NCBI RefSeq assembly: GCF_023091745.1
Contig: NC_068933.1
Location: 23,750,001 to 23,814,000, forward strand
Length of the DNA: 64,000 nucleotides
DNA from: Budorcas taxicolor
Lineage: Eukaryota; Chordata; Mammalia; Artiodactyla; Bovidae
Direction of reading: 5' to 3'
Below are positions 56,930 through 64,000 of the stretch, piece by piece. Below the pieces are notes generated by a model. The model was not told where the DNA came from. It did no database searches and saw only the letters and a program-made list of their open reading frames with translations. Within the stretch, counting starts at the first letter, position 1; each line of letters starts with the position of its first letter. The position numbers and the translations under genes are program-made.

Positions 56930-57830
56930 GCCCGGGGTTCCGATCCGAGCCGCCGGGCGGTCTCTCCCTCTCTGTTCCTGTGACAATCCTGCAGCCGCGG
57001 AACGGCAGTCTCCACAATAGCAATCCCCAAAGCGCTCCGGTCTCCTGCCCCAAGTCCAGCAGCCAGACCAGCTAGACCAGAGCAGTCGGTTCCGCTGCCG
57101 GAACTCGAGGAAAGTTTCCCCTTCCGAAAGAGCGCGATTCTCGAATGAATCGAAAACATACCTCTGGCTCCCGGTCCTTCCCCTCCGCCCCTACACCCCC
57201 TAGCCCGGGCTCGGCGCTTCCACCTCGGGCGCAACCCCGGGCGCACGCGGTCCGAACGCTCCACCCTCCTCCAGCGACCGCCTGTCACCCCCGGGGGACG
57301 CCGACGGGGGTCGCCTGCTCCACAATCGCCGCGCTCCCCCGGAGCTCCCCTCTGCGGCCACGTTTGCCAGACAAAAAAAGAGGCCGACTTGGGAGAAGGC
57401 GCCGCGGGCTCACCTCGGGGCCGCGCTCCCCCGGCCTCGCCGCGGGTCTCCGAGCCGCCAGCCGCCCTGCTGGGCGCCTCGGAGCATTGTTTGGAGAGTG
57501 TGCGCGCGGTGCGTGCCCGGCCGCGGGCGGCGTCTTCTGCCGGGGCCCGGCGGCCGGGTGGCAGCTGCGAGCGCGGCTCCGCCCCCTCCCGCCTCCGGTG
57601 GCGCCGCCCGCCCGGCTCCGCCGCACCTCCGCGGTCCGGGACGCCGCCCCGCGCCCCCAGCCGGCGGGCTCGCTCCCCGACCCCCGACGCCTCCTGGCGA
57701 TCCCCGCCCCGCCCCTCCCTCCGGCTCCTGACGGAGGCTCCGCCCCCAGCCCGATACTTGGCGCCGTCCGACCCGGGAGTGAGCGCCCCTTTGCACCCTT
57801 GTCCAAGGATGGCCCCACGGGGCTCTGCAG
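56930..57830. promoter_or_regulatory. PRAG1: CpG island, probable PRAG1 promoter
   Basis: This is by far the most CpG-dense stretch of the window, with core 57160-57800. GC boxes are visible: CCCCGCCCCGCCCCT at about 57702-57716, CTCCGCCCCCTCCCGCC at about 57577-57593, and CTCCGCCCCC near 57738. No TATA box is apparent. It lies 5 kb upstream of the first coding exon on the gene's 5' side, as expected for a housekeeping-type dispersed promoter. CpG density and position are seen; promoter role is inferred. Confidence 0.75.
57414..57700 (-). other. PRAG1: Putative non-coding first exon of PRAG1
   Basis: Inside the CpG island the minus strand offers a near-consensus donor CGAG|GTGAGC at 57414/57413. 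A leader exon ending there would splice to the acceptor at 52463. Other donors are possible at 57162/57161 (AGAG|GTATGT) and near 56913 (CCAG|GTTAGT), so exon 1 could extend lower or have alternative ends. The upstream limit (TSS) is a guess set by the GC boxes. Confidence 0.4.
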
Positions 57831-58859
57831 GGACGAGTTTCGGTGTCTGCAGCCTTCCCTTTCCCATAACGTGCGCGTAGGTATGTAGGTGACCTGCATC
57901 CCTTCGTCCAGCCTGCTCTGCCAGACCCGGAGAGGACGAGGGAGAGGCGGTGAAGGGTACAGCCCCAGATCTGGGGGTGCGCAGGGGAATGATGAAATCA
58001 GGAACCCAGACGAGTCCCGAAAGTTGCGTGGGCCCCGAAATTGTCAATGACTTGTTGAGGGTAGGAGGAGGCTGACGCACCATCCAGCCTGACTGGGAGT
58101 CCTCAGTCCCTCGACTGAGGCTTCAGGCACCTGGCATAACGCCTTGAACTTCAGTTTTCTGAAAGTGGAAGGCAAGGGTTGTTGTAGGAAGAGCTGGTCT
58201 TCCTCCAACCTCGGAGAGCCAGGGCTTCTTAGGCCAGTATTACACCTGTGTTTACACCGTTTCCGGTTAGTGACTCATTCACCGGGATAGAATGAGTTCG
58301 AGATAGTCCTAGGGCTAGAAATCGTTTAACAAAGAGTATGACAGCCTATGACCCAGTCAGTCCTCTCCCTTCCTCCCGCCGCCTGCAACAGGCTTGAACC
58401 TTGACCTGGGTGTTTCTTCAGGGAACCGGCATTCAGGTCACCACCTTGTGCCTGCCTGGTAGGGAGAATTTGGGGAATGGAATAGGAAGAAAAGACCTCG
58501 AAGAACACCTGTGGCTTTCTGGGTGCTCCTTCCTCCTCCCCAGAGAGGCAGTGAGTCCAGTAACTCCAGCAGGTCCTCCTCCTCCAGGGAGCCCATCAGG
58601 ATTCGCTTGTGAGCCTCCACCCATCCCTGATGAGGAGGCAGGTTCTCCTTGAGATTCCTGGGCTTACCTAGTGACATGGCATTGACATGGCAGGGCAGGT
58701 GGGGTGAGGGTGGACAGAAGACATGTATTTGAGATTTGGCTTCTGTGTGAGAAATGGAGAATGTTAGCAGGGATGTTAAAAAATAAATAAACAAAAACTT
58801 CCTTTGCTCCAATGTCACTAATTTCTGCTGAGTATGAATAGAACTGGGGGGTTAAGGTT

Positions 58860-59060
58860 TAGTGAAGTAGAACTAACATTTGTCAAATACCTACCCTATG
58901 CCAAGCAACCCCATGAGAGGGACATCATCCTCATTTCAAAGAGAGGACTAAGGGGCACAGGGCCATATGATTTGCCAGGACCCATGGGCTGACAGGCCTT
59001 GGTCCTGGAATTGGAACCAAGGGCAGTCTGGCTCCTCCGATGGGCAGTTCCACTCTGCCA
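58860..59060 (+). repeat. MIR SINE
   Basis: CTACCCTATGCCAAGCAACC, GGGACATCATCCTCATTTCA, GGTCCTGGAATTGGAACCAA. Confidence 0.6.
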
Positions 59061-59317
59061 CACTACCCTCCCCTAGTACTGGTCATCCAGCTCTGTTTTT
59101 CTTTCTTCTCGAAATGATGGGAAACCATTTGAACAAACATGGAAAGAAAACTCAGTTTAGGCTCCAACAGCAGCCAGCAAAATTGAAGGGTCAGTCCCAT
59201 TTGTTTACAGAGAAACCAGGAGGGGAAAAGGGTTGAAAAGCAAGTAGAGACAAAGTCACTGGAGAAATATAAAAATGACATCAGGAGGTGCTTGCAGTTC
59301 TGTTAGAAGGTGTGCAT

Positions 59318-59527
59318 GAGTGTGCTCAGTCGTGTCCGACTCTGGAACCCCATGGACTACAGCCCACCAGGCTTCTCAGTCCACGGGATTTCCCAGACAA
59401 GAATGCTGGAGCGGGTTGCCATTTTCTACTCCAGGGGACCTTCCCCACCCAGTGATCGAACTCGCGTCTCTTGAATCTCCTGCATTGGTAGGTGGATTCT
59501 TTACCACTGTGCCATCTGGGAAGCTTC
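59318..59527 (-). repeat. Bov-tA SINE
   Basis: GTGTGCTCAGTCGTGTCCGA, AATGCTGGAGCGGGTTGCC, head CCATCTGGGAAGC. Confidence 0.9.
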
Positions 59528-59767
59528 CGTTCCATTAAAATGGAAGAGGGAAAACCCCTGTGTTTGAGAAGTTCCTAGTCCCCATGATTCAGGTTGGATA
59601 TTTCTTCTGTAAATGTTTTACATTCTTCCTCTGTAAAGCCCCATTGAGGACACCCACCCCAAGAAGGGAGCACACAGGAGGACCTCTTGTTCCCACTTTT
59701 TTCCTTCTCTTTATTTAATTTGTCTCTAGTATATTAACAGGTTAAAATACGTAATTATAAGAAGTAA
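59528..59767. other. Upstream flank, unique sequence
   Basis: Nothing recognisable. Confidence 0.5.
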
Positions 59768-60060
59768 AGGCTTCCCTGATAGCTCAGTTGGTAAAGAATC
59801 CACCTGCAATGCAGGAGATCCCGGTTCAATTCCTAGATCAGGAAGATCCTTTGGAGAAGGGATAGACTACCCACTCCCATATTCTTGGGCTTCCCTTATG
59901 GCTTAGCTGGCAAAGAATTCGCCTGCAATGTGGGAAACCTGGGTTTAATCCCTGGGTTGGGAAGATCTCCTGGAGAAGGAAACGGCTACCCATTCCAGAA
60001 TTCTGACCTGGAAAATGGGGTTGCAAAGAGCTGGACATGACTGAGTGACTTTCACTTCAC
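59768..60060 (+). repeat. Bov-A2 dimeric SINE
   Basis: Two heads, GGCTTCCCTGATAGCTCAGT (about 59769) and GGCTTCCCTTATGGCTTAGC (about 59888), ending GACTGAGTGACTTTCACTTC. Confidence 0.9.
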
Positions 60061-62704
60061 TGCAAAGGCTATATAGTATGGCAGAATTGGCAGTTCTGTG
60101 GCATGGGACAGCAATTGAAGGATTAATTCAGTCTCTGCAAAAGAAACTGTTTTCAAGCCTCTTGCTGTGCTCACATGAAGTAAATGCTGTAGTTGCTGAC
60201 GTATAATATATATCTTTTAATGCCAGTGACATGGCCTTAAAGCTGGCTTCTTCTAGCCTAATGAAAAGAATTTAAAAAAATACTTCAAGAGTTGCTTAGA
60301 TCCACACAAAATACCCATTCTCTTATGCAGTGCTCCACCAGTAACTGTTAAGTATGTTATCTCCTCCTCGGTGAAGCTATGGAAGCTCATGCATTTTAAT
60401 AAACAATTCTTGCTTGAACTTCCAAACTGCGCTCTGCACTGCAGTGGAATTTGTGTATACTCAGCATTTTGCTTCTAGCTACTTACCAGTTCATTTTCAC
60501 GACATCTTTAACTGCAGGGTTTGGCTTCCTTGATACACATCAGACCTCAAAGAAGAGCGATTCCCTTCAGGGTTTTCATCCTGGAGCACCAGTCTGCATA
60601 AGAGCAGTTAAATTTGGGGAAATTAGGACAAAGGCTGGGGCAGGTGGTGTGCTTTGGTGTGGATAAGGTGAAGTAATTTGGAATTAGAAAGGAGAAAAGG
60701 TAAGATGAGGAAGTGCACATCATTAAGTTATACAGAGAAAATAATGCTAACGGGGTACTGGAGGGGTTAGTGTCAAGATTGGACCAAAGTAATCCAAACC
60801 TGCATCTTCCCAACTGGAGAAGTGATCTCAAATAATAGAAACACTTACTGAGTGCCTTCTCCTTATGTGGCACAGGATGAGGGCATATAGGGGAAAAAAG
60901 AAAGATGAAAGAGAGGCAAATATAAGCTCTAGGAGAGGAAGATAAGCTAGGGGTGGTGAGAATTCAAAGGAAGAAAAGACAAAAACACAAAGTGGCTTCA
61001 GGGAGGAAGAGGCTTTGCAGGATAAGGATTCCAGTTTGTGAACAGTGGGGACTTTCCAGACCAAGGGAATGGCATCTGCCAAGGAATGGACGTGGGCGAG
61101 ACAGAAGACTTTGAGAGATTTCTTATCCAATCTGACTGGAACATAATTATTAGAGACAAGCCTGGAGATGGTGTGGGGGCACTGGACAGGAAAGACTCGC
61201 TTTTCAAGTAAACCAGCGGGAGAGGATTGACATTTCTGAACAACTGAATGACGCTCTCCAAGTTAATTTTTTATTAGCGTTATCTGGATCTTGTATCTCA
61301 AGTGGATCAGAAAATGGAAGAAGAAATTGGAGACAAGGAGACAGGCTTAGAGTGTCTAACCCTGGTCCAGGTGGGAGGTCAGGACTTGATAAGGAATGTG
61401 GCAGGAGGAATGGAAAGTGTGGGTGTTGGATGGATGGTTTGGAAAGACATCGGGAGGGAGATACGGGGACTGGATGCTTCCTGATTAGTGCTGTGGCTGA
61501 GGGAGAGGAGGAAAATCAAAGAGAATCAACAGAACTTCTGCCTCAAGAGACTGGTAGAAGGTTGGTGTCATTAGTACAAATAAGGAGGTCAAAGGACTTC
61601 ATTTGTGGTCTCTGGAGTCTGAAGCGTGGGATAGCCATCTGTTGGATGAAGTTCTGGTAGAGTGGTGTCTGGAGCCACAGGAGAAATGAAAGAACTTGGA
61701 GGGGCACGGCGAGGAAGGAGCAAAGACGAGACAAAGGGGGGAAAGATTGGAAACATGGTGGTCTAGGGGAGGCCATGAAGCAGAGGACCTCTCTTCCAGA
61801 CCGTGTGTAACCCAGAGCCATGCGAAAAGAGGTCTCTTAGAGGGAAGGGAGAAGCATTATCAAGAGAATTCCAGGTTTCTGCTAATTGCCCATGGTGGGG
61901 TATTGCATGTGGGGCATTGCATTGCGTATTTGAGACTAGCTTAAATTCTTCGTTACTTTTCTTCTAACAGCAGAGGTTTACAGCAGACCCCATGGAAGAA
62001 GTAAATCAAATGGGAGCACTGATGGAGTGGGAAAGATAGGCTTGACCAGGATGCAGGGAGGGAAAAGGCGAATTTAGAAGGGGGAGAAGGGTGATGGCTT
62101 GTGAGACAGGATGAAATTCCTGAGAGCCATGGGCTGTGCTGGGTCTGCCTGGGAGGCAGCTGGAGTCCCCAAGCCCTCACGGAGGGGACTTCGAGTGTAA
62201 GGAGAGAAGAGAAAAAGGTCTTTTGAAAATCTGCTGTGAGGAGCCCCTCTGGGTTCTCTCTGTCCTTCTGCTAGAAGATGATACTCTCTGCAAGCCAGTT
62301 AAAGTTCACTCTGGCAAGGGAACACGGCCCCACACCTGTCTCTCTCTTTCCTCCTGAGTGATAATCAGGTTTTTCAATTGCCAACCTGAAATTCTCTCTT
62401 CCTTCTCCAAGGTGTGGAAATTCAAGTAATCTGATGGATTAATCCCCGTCCTGTGATTATGGAATCATATCCTTGTGTTGCAATTTTTTAAAAAACCATT
62501 CCCAGCATCCCATTCTTCCCTGTCTTTAGTCCTAGGAAGCACTACCCAGGATAAACCATGTTAAATAATTTACAGTATTTTATCCCAAGCGCTGAATAGA
62601 TCCTCTCCCTCCTCAGACTGAAGGCAGTTGTTTAAATGACTGCAGATGTCAGAATCTCAACCCACATGGGACTGAGAGTCAAGGGCTCAGGATTGTTACG
62701 TTTC
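60061..62704. other. Upstream flank, no gene seen
   Basis: Purine-rich stretches around 60.9-62.1 kb (GGAGGTCAGGACTTGATAAG, GGGAGGGAGATACGGGGAC) look like an old, diverged repeat but I cannot name it. No coding exon pattern. Confidence 0.45.
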
Positions 62705-62832
62705 GAAATGGCAACCCACTCCAGTGTTCTTGCCTGGAGAATCCCAGGGATGGGGGAGCCTGGTGGGCTGCCATCTCTGGAGTCGCACAGAGTCGGACAC
62801 GACTGAAGCGACTTAGCAGTAGCAGCAGCAGC
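62705..62832 (+). repeat. Bov-A2-type SINE monomer
   Basis: GAAATGGCAACCCACTCCAG to GAAGCGACTTAGCAGTAGC, ending in CAGCAGCAGC. Confidence 0.9.
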
Positions 62833-62959
62833 TATAGAACTCAGATGTCAGGTGTTGAAGAAGGAAAACACTTTCCCCTCCTTTTATAATATAATTACAG
62901 TTAGATGTGCATTCAGGGACAGATGCATTATTGTAAACCTCATTTTTTCCCCAATTGTT

Positions 62960-63560
62960 ACTGTTATGAATTGAACTTGTTCCCATACTGCCCAGTCCCC
63001 CAAAAGATATGTTTAACTCTTAACCCCCAGTACTTCAGATGTGACCTTATTTGGAAGTAGGATCTTTACAGACGTGACCAAATTTAAATGAAGACATTAG
63101 GGTGGGTCCTGATGGCATCACTCAATGGACATGAGTTTGAGCAAGCCCTGGGAGATGGTGAAGGACAGGGAAGCCTGGTGCAACTGCAGTCCATGGGGTT
63201 GCAAAGTCGGACACATGACTGCACGACTGAACAACAAGCACCACCCAAGATGACTGGTGTCCTTATAAAAAGGGGCAATTTGGGATCAAAAGACAGACTC
63301 ACAGAGGGAATACAGTATGAAGACACGGTGGGAGAAAGGCCGTGTAAGTCAAGTGATGCATTTACTAGTCAAGGAAGGCCAAGGATTGCCAGTGCATGCC
63401 AGGAGTTGGAAGACAGGAGGAAAGATCCTTCCCTGGAGCTGTCAGAGAGAGCATGTTCCCTGCAATGCCTGATTTGGTGCTTACAGCCTCCAGCAGTGTG
63501 AGACGATAAATTTCTGTTGTTTTAAGCGACCCAGTTTTTGGTACAGCCAGACTTCTGTTT
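62960..63560 (+). repeat. MLT1-like LTR interrupted by BovB
   Basis: GTTATGAATTGAACTTGTTC, TGTGACCTTATTTGGAAGTA, then after the insert GATGACTGGTGTCCTTATAA, GGCCAAGGATTGCC, AGTGTGAGACGATAAATTTC and TTTAAGCGACCCAG. An ancient non-coding LTR-type remnant; family name tentative. Confidence 0.6.
63112..63240 (+). mobile_element. Short BovB 3' end inside the LTR
   Basis: GATGGCATCACTCAATGGAC, ATGAGTTTGAGCAAGCCC, to GCACGACTGAACAACAA; only the terminal 130 bp are present. Confidence 0.88.
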
Positions 63561-63569
63561 CCAGGACTT

Positions 63570-63735
63570 TCTATCTGCAGTTTGGTTAAATCCAAGGATG
63601 TGAAACCTGGGGATACAGAGGGCCAAATGTATTCGTTGAACTATGTCACTTTATAAGGGACTTGAGCATCCTTGAGTCTGAGTATGTGGGGCACTCCTGG
63701 AACCAGCCCCCTCAAGAATGACTGTACTTTATTAG
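63570..63735 (-). repeat. Tigger/MER2-like remnant
   Basis: TATCTGCAGTTTGGTTAAAT, GGATACAGAGGGCCAAATGT and GAATGACTGTA resemble a reversed Tigger-family end, like the piece at 29228-29440. Confidence 0.45.
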
Positions 63736-64000
63736 AGCAGCCCTAGGAAATTAAGACAGTTTCTAAGATAAACAAGTTCCAATGAGTAATATACACTACC
63801 ACTTCCAGACAGATGATTAAGATTTTTAAAAATCAACTCAACAGAAATATGACCTCAGAGGCATGTTAATTAATGTCCACCATACATGTTATGCCAGGCA
63901 GTTCCCTGGAATAAGAAGGTCATAGTGTCGCTTCATTCAGCTCGCCTTAGGAAGAGAAAGGGTCATTCTTTCATCTGTTGCTCCCTGTTTCTCCAATTTT

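Larger units (their letters stand above)
52464..57413 (-). other. PRAG1: PRAG1 intron 1 (assuming the 57414 donor)
   Basis: About 5 kb. It contains two Bov-tA SINEs, one BovB 3' fragment with a clear target-site duplication, and otherwise unique sequence. No coding exon is recognisable. Bases 54010-56900 hold no repeat I can name; a short (GT)n lies at about 56708-56723. Confidence 0.55.

Noticed and set aside
57145..57888. 247-codon open frame on the plus strand in the CpG island
   Set aside because: Composition is Pro/Arg/Ala as expected from random GC-rich DNA; overlaps open frames in three other phases; no domain recognised.

Overview
The window is mammalian nuclear DNA from a ruminant, most likely a bovid. 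Two kinds of evidence support this. Bov-tA/Bov-A2 SINEs, BovB (RTE) LINE fragments and CHR-type tRNA-Glu-derived SINEs, all families confined to or typical of Cetartiodactyla, are scattered through it. The only recognisable gene has the spaced, spliced exon layout of a vertebrate gene.

The gene is PRAG1 (SGK223/Pragmin), an inactive kinase-like scaffold of the PEAK family, on the minus strand. I rebuilt a complete coding sequence from five coding exons: 52373-52044, 50255-48421, 30917-30772, 18963-18224 and 12802-11639. Every junction has AG at the acceptor and GT at the donor. Junction phases agree (0, 2, 1, 0), and the total is 4,215 nt, or 1,404 codons plus stop. The protein has a long disordered N-terminal half with a Csk-binding EPIYA motif, then a helical dimerisation segment, then a degenerate kinase domain that keeps HRD but has lost DFG. 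A non-coding first exon probably lies in a CpG island at about 56.93-57.83 kb with GC boxes and no TATA box. The 3' UTR probably ends near 10.4 or 11.26 kb.

Layout: 1-10.4 kb is intergenic DNA downstream of PRAG1. It holds SINEs, a BovB copy with an inverted 5' part, an MLT1-like LTR and a CHR-2 SINE with an expanded 38-bp tandem repeat. From 10.4 to 57.8 kb is PRAG1; its introns carry most of the repeats, including a 79-bp mariner MITE hairpin (27.83 kb) that resembles ruminant miR-2284/2285 precursors, several nested SINEs with exact target-site duplications, three clear microsatellites and a 31-bp tandem repeat. From 57.8 to 64 kb is the upstream flank, with more SINEs, a MIR and an LTR interrupted by BovB.

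I found no second protein-coding gene, no functional tRNA or rRNA gene and no intact transposon ORF. Most long open frames are antisense or GC-driven shadows of PRAG1 exons and the CpG island, or frames inside SINEs. Repeat names come from recognising consensus motifs by eye; LTR, hAT, L1M and L2 subfamily names are the least certain.
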